DNA of 64,000 nt from Hymenopus coronatus (Eukaryota > Arthropoda > Insecta > Mantodea > Hymenopodidae), in NCBI GenBank assembly GCA_030762935.1, contig CM060890.1:149754129-149818128 (forward strand), written 5' to 3'. Position numbers and translations under genes: made by a program. The notes under the pieces were generated by a model. The model did not search any database and had not been told where the DNA came from. It worked only from the letters and a program-made list of their open reading frames with translations. Positions 36,086 to 46,544 of this stretch are shown here, piece after piece (the first letter of the stretch is position 1; each line of letters opens with the position of its first letter).

Positions 36086-36812
36086 GTGACAGACGATTTG
36101 ACATAACTAAATAATAACGAAAGTTATCAACACAAAACTTTATTTACAAACTTACACCACCTTACTCTATTTCTCAACGTCATTGCTATCAAGGTATTTA
36201 TTGTCACGTGGTACAGATGTTATATTCTTCAACCACTAAACATCTGAGCCAAGATGTCACTGTCACGTTGAGGTCTTCACGGCTGCGAAATCTTTTCCAT
36301 CCAAAAAGTCATATACGGTGTTCCAAGTGAAACACCAGTTTTTCTAAATTCTTTTATCAACATTTGCTTTCAACACCTCCATAACGATTGATTTTTTTAA
36401 TATTGTTTAACGTTCGCTTTTCCTACTACCGGCACCGCAGGCGGTGCCACTGATGATACATGTAATGCGCTTTGTGCACCACAACTCTGACATGCTTGGA
36501 ATAAACTTCCACTCCGGTCTTTATCGTACGCACTGTTATGTTCTTCTTTGATTACTCGCTGGAGACTCGTTCATTGCATTATTACTGTACACTTGTGTTA
36601 CATGCCTATAAAATACAATTTCTTCATTAAAAAACAACGAATAAGATCTTTGGCGGTAGAAAAGTATAACAACGGCATTGAAACCTAGTACCATGTGATA
36701 GTAAATGTTTTGACAGAATGGAGATAGAGTAAGGTAGTGTAGCTTTGTAAAACAGTTTTGTGTTGATACCTTTGTTATTGTTTAGTTGTGTCACTTACTG
36801 GATGCCTCTCGT
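36086..36812 (-). mobile_element. DR-M copy 2 (mariner-derived), with a nested SINE
   Basis: It has the same arms as copy 1: acgaaagttatcaacacaaa on the left and, on the right, ttttgtgttgatacct, with gatgcctctcgta at the end. The right arm is more decayed (tgttttgacagaatgg). The interior carries the same ctgagccaagatgtcactgt and actccggtctttatcg blocks. It is interrupted at 36393-36500 by a SINE fragment. Confidence 0.85.
36393..36500 (-). mobile_element. 5'-truncated SINE nested in DR-M copy 2
   Basis: On the minus strand it reads caccgcctgcggtgcc, then gtagtaggaaaagcgaacg and ttaaacaatattaaaaaa. This corresponds to the 3' end of the SINE at 8530-8813 (catcgcctgcgatgcc, gtagtaaaagcaggcgttaaac). 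The DR-M sequence on either side (ataacgattgat and acttccactccgg) is contiguous in copy 1, so this is an insertion. Confidence 0.75.
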
Positions 36813-37075
36813 ATTTTTCAATGATCCTTGTTTGATACTGTGTTGTATTTTCTACATTCCTAGGATTCCTTGATGTAGCGGGAGAATGCCACCTTAAGCA
36901 GTTCATTTAATAAACCCCAATCAGGTTGATCGGTCCTGGGATTTGATCCATGCGTGTTAACTTTGCTTTAAGGATTGGTTTCATCGAATGGAACAATATT
37001 TTGATATTACGGGGGAATACGTATAATGAATAAAATAAGATCATTTAGAACTGATCCCTTTTGCTATTGTATTTG
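36813..37075. other. Unassigned stretch before the 66-bp satellite
   Basis: Contains a weak B-box-like tcctgggatttgatcc near 36941 and, at 36984-37012, a near-copy of sequence at 36055-36083 (see findings). No gene recognised. Confidence 0.35.
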
Positions 37076-38903
37076 AGAGTCCAGCGAAACAGGTGCCGAA
37101 TGTTTGACACCATAACTTGGATATAACGCACAAAGCAGCAGTAAATTTTGAGATGCGGGTGCCGAATGTTTGACCCCATAACTTGGATATAACGCACAAA
37201 GCAGCACCACATTTTGAGAAGCGGGTGCCGAATGTTTGACCCCATAACTTGGATATAACGCTCAAAGCAGCACCACATTTTGAGAAGCGGGTGCCGAATG
37301 TTTGACCCCATAACTTGGATATAACGCTCAAAGCAGCAGCTCATTTTGAGAAGCGGGTGCCGAATGTTTGACCCCATAACTTGGATATAACGCTCAAAGC
37401 AGCAGCACATTTTGAGAAGCGGGTGCCGAATGTTTGACACCATAACTTGAATATAACGCTCAAAGCAGCAGCACATTTTGAGAAGCGGGTGCCCAATATT
37501 TGACCCCATAACTTGGATATAACGCTCAAAGCAGCAGCACATTTTGAGAAGCAGAAGCCGAATGTTTGACCCCATAACTTGGATATTACGCTCAAAGCAG
37601 CAGCACATTTTGAGAACCGGGTGCCGAATGTTTGACACCATAACTTGGATATAACGCTCAAAGCAGCCGCACATTTCGAGAAGCGGGTGCCGAATGTTTG
37701 ACCCCATAACTTGGATATAACGCTCAAAGCAGCAGCACATTTTGAGAAGCAGAAGCCGAATGTTTGACACCATAACTTGAATATTACGCTCAAAGCAGCA
37801 GCACATTTTGAGAAGCGGGTGCCGAATGTTTGACACCATAACTTGGATATAACGCTCAAAGCAGCAGCACATTTTGAGAAGCGGGTGCCGAATGTTTGAC
37901 CCCATAATTTGGATATAACGCTCAAAGCAGCAGCACATTTTGAGAAGCAGGTGCCGAATGTTGGACACCATAACTTGGATATAACGCTGAAAGCAGCAGC
38001 ACATTTTGAGAAGCGGGTGCCCAATATTTGACCCCATAACTTGGATATAACGCTCAACGCAGCAGCACATTTTGAGAACCGGGTGCCGAATGTTTGACCC
38101 CATAACTTGGATATAACGCTCAAAGCAGCAGCTGATTTTGAGAAGCGGGTGCCGAATGTCTGACACCATAACTTGGATATAACGCTCAAAGCAGCAGCTC
38201 ATTTTGAGAAGCGGGTGCCGAATGTTTGACACCATAACTTGGATAGAACGCTCAAAGCAGCAGATCATTTTTAGAAGCGGGTGCCCAATATTTGACCCCA
38301 TAACTTGGATATAACGCTCAAAGCAGCAGCACAGTTTGAGAACCGGGTGCCGAATGTTTGACACCATAACTTGGATAGAACGCTCAAAGCAGAAGCTCAT
38401 TTTGAGAAGCGGGTGCCCAATATTTGACCCCATAACTTGGATATAACGCTCAAAGCAGCAGCACATTTTGAGAAGCGTGTGCCGAATGTTTGACACCATA
38501 ACTTGGATAGAACGCTCAAAGCAGCAGCACATTTTGAGAAGCGGGTGCCCAATATTTGACCCCATAACTTCGATATAACGCTCAAAGCAGCAGCACAGTT
38601 TGAGAACCGGGTGCCGAATGTTTGACACCATAACTTGGATATAACGCTCAAAGCAGCAGCACATTTTGAGAAGCGGGTGCCGAATGTTTGACCCCATAAT
38701 TTGGATATAACGCTCAAAGCAGCAGCACATTTTGAGAAGCGGGTGCCGAATATTTGACACCATAACTTGGATAGAACGCTCAAAGCAGCAGATCATTTTT
38801 AGAAGCGGGTGCCCAATATTTGACCCCATAACTTGGATATAACGCTCAAAGCAGCAGCACAGTTTGAGAACCGGGTGCCGAATGTTTGACACCATAACTT
38901 GAT
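37076..38903. repeat. 66-bp satellite array, about 28 copies
   Basis: The unit runs cgctcaaagcagcagcacat, tttgagaagcgggtgccgaa and tgtttgaccccataacttgg, then atataa. The period of 66 bp is a multiple of three, so frames stay open through the array on the minus strand (up to 628 codons, with a 22-residue period). Variants alternate (gacccc/gacacc, ccgaatgttt/cccaatattt, agaagc/agaacc). I treat the long frame as a by-product of the period: there is no start context, no flanking gene, and two frames are open together. Confidence 0.95.
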
Positions 38904-39264
38904 GCTCACGAGGAATTCGGACCCCGGGCACTTAACAAGAGTTGGGCGGTGCTTGCTCCCTCTTGGTGGGATTGGATTCCTCGCCCTCCAGCTACCTATC
39001 CAATTTGCTTTCCTTTCCGACTTATGCCCTCAGGAAAGGTCACTTTTTTACCGAAAGGGGGGGGGGGGAGCTATGCATACCGGAACAACTTTTTACCTAA
39101 CAAGAATGGAGAAAAATGCATACTTGTATCGACACCAGGCGGCAATTGTTGTCTTCTTCTTTATTATTATAGCACACAGTGTTGCAAACGTAATAATATT
39201 TACAACACGGTATTCCGTCATTTGGATTAGAATGGCAGGTTACAAGAGCCATCTAGAAAGTAGC
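38904..39264. other. Unassigned stretch
   Basis: Contains a run of 12 G at about 39058-39069. A 143-codon plus-strand frame (38899-39330) has no recognisable domain and runs from the satellite into DR-C. Confidence 0.4.
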
Positions 39265-39885
39265 GACAATTTCAAACTATCGGGGTCATCTGACTGGAGA
39301 GATATTGTGGAAATATCTTATCACAGCTGATGTTCATTTCTTTGAAATCTTGTCGTTCATTTGTTTAATCTCCTGTCTTGGTAACAAGGTGACAGCCAAC
39401 CTTCATTTTTAGTAACTGTCACTTCCACAATTGTACTTTCAATTAATCCAGTTACAAAGTTTATTCAAAGTTTTATCCAGTTGATAATGTATTTAGTTCA
39501 AAAAATGAGTGAAAATAATCATTATTTGTATTTGTTATGTATGAGATAATTGCAATAACCTCAAATAAAATAACGTCTGTTTCCATTTCATGTATTCGTT
39601 TTTAAAAGCTGAAATAAAATAATTGTTCCCTATTTCTATTGCCGCTATCGATATTCGTACATTGGGTGTAGGCATGGTCGGTCATGTCATAATTCAGGAG
39701 GCAGTGATGAAAGAAAAAAACATTCGATAAATAAAGATGGTCGTCATGTAGCATTTGAGAACTAATGTAAGTATTACAATGATAACCTTCCTATGTTATA
39801 TTATAATAGTGTATTGTCTTATCAAATACAACTCATCGCTCCGCTCGTGTATTACCGACAAGATGAAACACTCGTGCTGTAACTT
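39265..39885 (-). repeat. DR-C dispersed repeat, copy 2
   Basis: Reverse-orientation counterpart of 19555-20170. Shared blocks include atttctttgaaatcttgtcg, ctcctgtcttggtaacaagg, aatgtatttagttcaaaaa, gatattcgtacattgggtgt, ataattcaggaggcagtg and catttgagaactaatgtaag. Confidence 0.75.
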
Positions 39886-39889
39886 ATGA

Positions 39890-40070
39890 CAATACGTTGA
39901 CGAGTGTTGAGTGAGGAAATGACGCGTAATTTATTTAAGGAAGAACATAGCTGTATACACGAGATGGAAGTTCATCGTCGTTGAAAGCAAATGTTAATGA
40001 AAACATTTGGGAAGCCTGAAATACGTTTTTTGATGAGGACCCGAAAGCGACAGCGACATTCTGGCTCAGG
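39890..40070 (+). mobile_element. DR-M copy 3, internal fragment
   Basis: Opposite in orientation to the other DR-M copies. It retains gagtgaggaaatgacgcg, aaggaagaacatagctgt, gatggaagttcatcg, gttgaaagcaaatgttaatg and gcgacagcgacattctggct, in the same order as the reverse complement of 12653-12430. It ends at 40070, directly against the LINE 3' end. Confidence 0.75.
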
Positions 40071-40126
40071 TATTGAATTGAATTGCAATTTATTTGTAAC
40101 ATGCCAATGATACAAGGATTTATACG

Positions 40127-40438
40127 TCAGTATAATAAGAAAAACTCAGTAAAATACATAATTGATAACATTAAAAATCGTTTTACATGTTGCTTAAAAC
40201 TGTTGTAAGTCAATTTTTGTATATTCAAGGGTAACTTGTTCAAAAGCATAACGCCAGAATATGCAGGTGATCTTTCATATTTTGCGGGTTTGTGATTTTC
40301 GATGGATAATAAATTTGCACTTCGTGTGTTGTAATTATGAAAATCTAAATTTTTGTAAAATAATTTCTCATTAGATTTTAAAAAGAGTAAGCTCTTAAAA
40401 ATATAAATGGAAGGAAACGTTAAAATTTTATGTTGCAT
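40127..40438 (-). pseudogene. LINE ORF2 C-terminal tail
   Basis: This 103-codon frame contains HKILTFPSIYIFKSLLFL, a HNYNTRSANLL segment and YSGVMLLNKLPLNIQKLT followed by FKQHVKRFLM. These are the motifs that close many insect-type LINE ORF2 proteins (KILT.PS.YI, HNTR, Y.G..L.N.LP, FK..LK..L). Just upstream, across the edge of the array, GNSTNAYRIFIAQKTILRT is readable. The frame ends naturally at a stop near the LINE 3' end. It belongs to the same element as the RT at 44.5-45.1 kb. Confidence 0.8.
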
Positions 40439-40489
40439 AAAATAAGGTTACAGCAGTCCATTACACTTTAACTTAAAGATTGTGCGTAA

Positions 40490-43400
40490 AATTGTTTTCT
40501 GTGCAATAAATATCCTATATGCGTTAGTAGAGTTGCCTCATAGGAACATGGCATAACTAAGATGTGCAGAAACAGGAGAGTAGCATATAGATATCAGTGT
40601 TTTTGTGTCAAGTTGCAACATGGCAACATTGTTTTCTGTGCGATAAATATCCTATATGCGTTAGTAGAGTTGCCCCCTAACTAAGATGTGCAAAAACAGG
40701 AGAGTAGCATATAGATATCAGTGTTTTTGTGTCAAGTTGCAACATGGCAACATTGTTTTCTGTGCGATAAATATCCTATATGCGTTAGTAGAGTTGCCTC
40801 ATAGGAACATGGCATAACTAAGATGTGCAGAAACAGGAGAGCAGCATATAGATATCAGTGTTTTTGTGTCAAGTTGCAACATGGCAACATTGTTTTCTGT
40901 GCGATAAATATCCTATATGCGTTAGTAGAGTTGCCGCATAACTAAGATGTACAAAAACAAGAAGTAGCATATAGATATCAGTGTTTTGTGTCAAGTTGCA
41001 ACATGGCAACATTGTTTTCTGTGCGATAAATATCCTATATGCGTTAGTAGAGTTGCCGCATAACTAAGATGTACAAAAACAAGAAGTAGCATATAGATAT
41101 CAGTGTTTTGTGTCAAGTTGCAACATGGCAACATTGTTTTCTGTGCGATAAATATCCTATATGCGTTAGTAGAGTTGCCCCCTAACTAAGATGTGCAAAA
41201 ACAGGAGAGTAGCATATAGATATCAGTGTTTTTGTGTCAAGTTGCAACATGGCAACATTGTTTTCTGTGCGATAAATATCCTATATGCGTTAGTAGAGTT
41301 GCCCCCTAACTAAGATGTGCAAAAACAGGAGAGTAGCATATAGATATCAGTGTTTTTGTGTCAAGTTGCAACATGGCAACATTGTTTTCTGTGCGATAAA
41401 TATCCTATATGCGTTAGTAGAGTTGCCTCATAGGAACATGGCATAACTAAGATGTGCAAAAACAGGAGAGTAGCATATAGATATCAGTGTTTTTGTGTCA
41501 AGTTGCAACATGGCAACATTGTTTTCTGTGCGATAAATATCCTATATGCGTTAGTAGAGTTGCCTCATAGGAACATGGCATAACTAAGATGTGCAGAAAC
41601 AGGAGAGTAGCATATAGATATCAGTGTTTTTGTGTCAAGTTGCTATATGGCAACATTGTTTTCTGTGCAATAAATATCCTATATGCGTTAGTAGAGTTGC
41701 CGCATAACTAAGATGTGCAGAAACAACAGAAGAGCATATAGATATAAGTGTTTTTGTGTCAAGTTGCAATATGGCAACATTGTTTTCTGTGCGATAAATA
41801 TCCTATATGCGTTAGTAGAGTTGCCCCCTAACTAAGATGTGCAAAAACAGGAGAGTAGCATATAGATATCAGTGTTTTTGTGTCAAGTTGCAACATGGCA
41901 ACATTGTTTTCTGTGCGATAAATATCCTATATGCGTTAGTAGAGTTGCCCCCTAACTAAGATGTGCAAAAACAGGAGAGTAGCATATAGATATCAGTGTT
42001 TTTGTGTCAAGTTGCAACATGGCAACATTGTTTTCTGTGCGATAAATATCCTATATGCGTTAGTAGAGTTGCCCCCTAACTAAGATGTGCAAAAACAGGA
42101 GAGTAGCATATAGATATCAGTGTTTTTGTGTCAAGTTGCAACATGGCAACATTGTTTTCTGTGCGATAAATATCCTATATGCGTTAGTAGAGTTGCCTCA
42201 TAGGAACATGGCATAACTAAGATGTGCAGAAACAGGAGAGTAGCATATAGATATCAGTGTTTTTGTGTCAAGTTGCAATATGGCAACATTGTTTACTGTG
42301 CGATAAATATCCTATATGCGTTAGTAGAGTTGCCTCATAGGAACATGGCATAACTAAGATGTGCAAAAACAGGAGAGTAGCATATAGATATCAGTGTTTT
42401 TGTGTCAAGTTGCAATATGGCAACATTGTTTTCTGTGCAATAAATATCCTATATGCGTTAGTAGAGTTGCCGCATAACTAAGATGTGCAGAAACAGGAGA
42501 GTAGCATATAGATATCAGTGATTTTGTGTCATGTTGCAATATGGCAACATTGTTTTCTGTGCAATAAATATCCTATATGCGTTAGTAGAGTTGCCGCATA
42601 ACTAAGATGTGCAAAAACAGGAGAGTAGCATATAGATATCAGTGTTTTTGTGTCAAGTTGCAACATGGCAACATTGTTTTCTGTGCGATAAATATCCTAT
42701 ATGCGTTAGTAGAGTTGCCTCATAGGAACATGGCATAACTAAGATGTGCAGAAACAGGAGAGTAGCATATAGATATCAGTGTTTTTGTGTCAAGTTGCAA
42801 TATGGCAACATTGTTTTCTGTGCAATAAATATCCTATATGCGTTAGTAGAGTTGCCTCATAGGAACATGGCATAACTAAGATGTGCAGAAACAGGAGAGT
42901 AGCATATAGATATCAGTGTTTTTGTGTCAAGTTGCAATGTGGCAACATTGTTTTCTGTGCAATAAATATCCTATATGCGTTAGTAGAGTTGCCTCATAGG
43001 AACATGGCATAACTAAGATGTGCAGAAACAGGAGAGTAGCATATAGATATCAGTGTTTTTGTGTCAAGCATATCTAAAAGTTGCAATGTGGCAGCATTGT
43101 TTTCTGTGCAATAAATATCCTATATGCGTTAGTAGAGTTGCCTCATAGGAACATGGCATAACTAAGATGTGCAGAAACAGGAGAGTAGCATATAGATATC
43201 AGTGTTTTTGTGTCAAGTTGCAACCTGGCAACATTGTTTACTGTGCGATAAATATCCTATATGCGTTAGTAGAGTTGCCGCATAACTAAGATGTGCAAAA
43301 ACAGGAGAGTAGCATATAGATATCAGTGTTTTTGTGTCAAGTTGCAATATGGCAACATTGTTTTCTGTGCAATAAATATCCTATATGCGTTAGTAGAGTT

Positions 43401-44402
43401 GCCGCATAACTAAGATGTGCAGAAACAGGAGAGTAGCATATAGATATCAGTGATTTTGTGTCATGTTGCAATATGGCAACATTGTTTTCTGTGCAATAAA
43501 TATCCTATATGCGTTAGTAGAGTTGCCGCATAACTAAGATGTGCAAAAACAGGAGAGTAGCATATAGATATCAGTGTTTTTGTGTCAAGTTGCAACATGG
43601 CAACATTGTTTTCTGTGCGATAAATATCCTATATGCGTTAGTAGAGTTGCCTCATAGGAACATGGCATAACTAAGATGTGCAGAAACAGGAGAGTAGCAT
43701 ATAGATATCAGTGTTTTTGTGTCAAGTTGCAATATGGCAACATTGTTTTCTGTGCAATAAATATCCTATATGCGTTAGTAGAGTTGCCTCATAGGAACAT
43801 GGCATAACTAAGATGTGCAGAAACAGGAGAGTAGCATATAGATATCAGTGTTTTTGTGTCAAGTTGCAATATGGCAACATTGTTTTCTGTGCAATAAATA
43901 TCCTATATGCGTTAGTAGAGTTGCCTCATAGGAACATGGCATAACTAAGATGTGCAGAAACAGGAGAGTAGCATATAGATATCAGTGTTTTTGTGTCAAG
44001 CATATCTAAAAGTTGCAATGTGGCAGCATTGTTTTCTGTGCAATAAATATCCTATATGCGTTAGTAGAGTTGCCCCCTAACTAAGATGTGCAGAAACAGG
44101 AGAGTAGCATATAGATATCAGTGTTTTTGTGTCAAGTTGCAACATGGCAACATTGTTTACTGTGCGATAAATATCCTATATGCGTTAGTAGAGTTGCCCC
44201 CTAACTAAGATGTGCAGAAACAGGAGAGTAGCATATAGATATCAGTGTTTTTGTGTCAAGTTGCAACCTGGCAACATTGTTTACTGTGCGATAAATATCC
44301 TATATGCGTTAGTAGAGTTGCCGCATAACTAAGATGTGCAGAAACAAGAGAGTAGCATATAGATATCAGTGTTTTTGTGTCAAGTTGCCATATGGCAACA
44401 TT
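40490..44402. repeat. LINE-derived satellite, about 30 copies of 123-138 bp
   Basis: The unit contains gttttctgtgcgataaatat, cctatatgcgttagtagagt, aactaagatgtgcagaaaca, ggagagtagcatatagatat and cagtgtttttgtgtcaagtt. Length switches between about 123 and 138 bp according to the presence of tcataggaacatgg before cataacta. Counted by gcgttagtagagttgcc there are 30 copies. On the minus strand the unit reads QLDTKTLISICYSPVSAHLS and, past a stop, GNSTNAYRIFIAQKT, which is LINE ORF2 sequence between the RT and the tail. Confidence 0.92.
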
Positions 44403-44535
44403 TGCAGAACATAGTTTCTTGGCAATAAAGCCAGAATTTCATTGCATGTTAATAAATTATCCAAGAAATTTAGAACTGTGTTGACTTTGGATCAATTTAT
44501 TCTCAAATTGTACATTTAGAGTAGTATTAACTAAT

Positions 44536-45114
44536 TTAGTTATGAATTTTAGACACACAGTTTTTTTCAATATTAACTATTAGTTTACTATTATCACACC
44601 ACAATTTAAGCTGAGAGATAGCTACTTTGATTTTGTGTAATAAAGCGTCATATACATCAGAAAAAACAGTAGTTGAAGTGTCATCAGCATAAATTAAAAC
44701 TTTTCCCACATCTATATATCCTGATAAATCATTTATATATAATAGAAATATTAAAGGGCCGAGTATCGTGCCTTGTGGGGCTCCCATGCGCATCTCAAAA
44801 TTATCAGAAAAAGTTAAATTAACTTTTATGCAAATCCTACGATTGGATAAATATGACTTTAAAAAGTTTAAGAAACAGCCTCTGAACCCTAAGGCTTCTA
44901 GCTTTAAAATAATGCAGTTAATATCGAACCTGTCGAAGGCCTTAGATAATTCAAAATATAATACTGCTACATATTTACCCTCATCAAGATCTTTATATAC
45001 ATAGTTGTTAAGTTCATATAAGGCAGTTTCAGTTGGTTTTCCAGGAAGAAAATCATGTTGATCTGGAGTAATTAAGTCAAATTTCAATATAAAATCAAGC
45101 ATTCTATTGTACAA
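44536..45114 (-). pseudogene. LINE reverse transcriptase domain
   Basis: A 192-codon open frame with the RT order visible: RMLDFILKFDLITPDQHDFL near the start, then ALYELNNYVYKDLDEGKYVA, the F.LSKAFD motif (FELSKAFDRFD, aspartate A), KSYLSNRRICIKV, the GAPQGTILGPLIFLLYIND block, and LIYADDTSTTVF with the YADD catalytic pair. The catalytic aspartates and the GxPQG motif are present, so the domain itself is well preserved. The protein is broken on both sides: upstream by a frameshift near 45130-45180, downstream by the satellite. It would reverse-transcribe element RNA at a nicked target. Confidence 0.9.
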
Positions 45115-45175
45115 AAGACGTTCGAATAACTTGGAAATCGCGCTTAATAATGATATGGGTCTATGATTCCCTACA

Positions 45176-45448
45176 TTACTGGTATATAGGTATAACTAGG
45201 GCTAGTTTCAGTGATGACGGAAATATTCCATTCTCAATACAACTATTAAATAAAAACGGTAAAGGAGATGCAAGTATGTCACTGATCACACATATAAATT
45301 TGATAGATATATTGTCAATACCAGCGCTGTTGATATTTTTTGGTGATTGAGCAACCTTAATACTTTCATTATCATCAATGTAAAAAAATACAAAACTATT
45401 ATTATTAGGTAATGCTTTCGTGCACGTAGAGAAATGATTAGAATGCAT
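45176..45448 (-). pseudogene. LINE ORF2 segment upstream of the RT core
   Basis: Contains VAQSPKNINSAGIDNISIKF and ISDILASPLPFLFNSCIENG followed by IFPSSLKLALVIPI. These match the opening RT motifs (S.K...S.G.D.I, the N..F..G.FP...K...V.PI pattern). The sequence continues into the 44536-45114 frame after a frameshift at about 45130-45175, where GNHRPISLLSAISKLFERLL is readable in the other frame. Confidence 0.85.
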
Positions 45449-45507
45449 ATTCTGAACACTATTTGATTAATATGTCCCGAGTATATGAGCAATATCAGCA
45501 CTGCTGC

Positions 45508-45696
45508 TTATAACTTTTTATTACGAACAAGATCAGTGCGTAATTTATCATTGCCAAATTTCACATTTGCTTTTGTTTGTTTATAGCTATTTATTTGCAG
45601 TGCGTAATAGTTTCTTTTTTCATTCGGAATAAGTTTTTTTGTAATCTTTCTTTTTGGCTTTATAGAATTGCAGTAATAAGGGATCTCTATGGACAT
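45508..45696 (-). pseudogene. Probable LINE linker between endonuclease and RT
   Basis: A 62-codon Lys/Asn-rich frame (PKRKITKKLIPNEKRNYYAL, then KLRTDLVRNKK) in the position between the endonuclease and RT. Assigned mainly by position and orientation. Confidence 0.45.
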
Positions 45697-46099
45697 GTTT
45701 TATTAAAGCAAACATATCGTAAGTTCCTTACTCATTTTTAAGGTTGTTGGGGTAATGCAACTCTTGCGCTTTAGTCACCGTTGTCATTGGTAAATTCATA
45801 TCAACTATATTCATAAATACATTATCTATATCATTATTTAAATTATACATTGCACTAAAATCCAAAGTGTTAATAGATTAACTAGTCAGTCACTATTGAT
45901 TTTTCTGTAACTCTTTTGTTTTAGTTCAACACAGGCCATTTGACTTGCTAAATCAGTATTGCAAATTAAGGCCAAATGGTCATGGCTCATTAACACATGT
46001 AATACATACATTAGAGTAGTTTGTGGTTATTTAGTCAATCTTAGACGACGACATGTGGCCATTTTTATTTGTGAAAGTTCTACAGGTGTATACCTTAAT

Positions 46100-46306
46100 T
46101 CAAAACACTGTAATAACGCATCTAGTTTTGTTTTCAAGATAGTTTATATTTAAGTTTCCACATAAGTAGACTATTTTGTATCTATTATTAAAATAAGTAA
46201 GAGTATGACATAAAAATATGAATGTTGCCATCGCATGGTCTATATACAGAATAATGCAGCAATTGTGCTGCGGTGTGAGGAAGATTGCGCAACATTCATA
46301 GTGCAT
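46100..46306 (-). pseudogene. LINE endonuclease (APE-type) remnant
   Basis: The frame contains LTPQHNCCIILYIDHAMATF and then IVYLCGNLNINYLENKTR. CGNLNIN corresponds to the CGDFNIN motif of APE-type LINE endonucleases, here with the key Asp changed to Asn. The preceding segment corresponds to the Y(R)P strand-loop. It lies about 650 bp upstream of the RT segments in the same orientation. This endonuclease would nick the genomic target before reverse transcription. The Asn at the catalytic Asp position suggests loss of function. Confidence 0.65.
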
Positions 46307-46330
46307 TTCAATAACAAAAGAGGAGCGTTA

Positions 46331-46544
46331 GTAACATATTGGCTACAGTTTTTAGACATCCTCCACACAAATGGTTTTTTCTGCAGAATGAAGTAATCAA
46401 GTTTTAATTAGGTAAATTGCTGCAATATATTTGTTCATCGTTACAGTACATTAGGGTCGTATTTTTGGGTGAGAGTAAATGTGTTGACAGAAACGGCGAA
46501 ACTTTCGTTAAACTCACCAGTTTACTACTGGAGTAAAATGTCAG
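46331..46544. other. Unassigned stretch 5' of the LINE
   Basis: May contain further decayed LINE 5' sequence, but nothing is clear. Confidence 0.35.

Larger units (their letters stand above)
40072..46330 (-). mobile_element. Decayed non-LTR retrotransposon (LINE), split by a satellite
   Basis: On the minus strand from right to left there are an endonuclease remnant (46306-46100), the region before the RT and the RT itself (45448-44536), then a 3.9-kb tandem array (44402-40490), and the C-terminal tail (40500-40127). The 3' end near 40072 has a short repeated tail (attgaattgaattg on the plus strand). Without the array the LINE relic is about 2.3 kb. The domain order fits a CR1/L2/Jockey-type LINE with an APE endonuclease. 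Exact clade assignment needs a tree. Confidence 0.8.

Noticed and set aside
35778..36104. 108-codon minus-strand frame as a gene
   Set aside because: It overlaps the DR-M arm and the opposite-strand putative exon. No domain is recognised.
44768..45004. 78-codon plus-strand frame
   Set aside because: Antisense shadow of the LINE reverse transcriptase.
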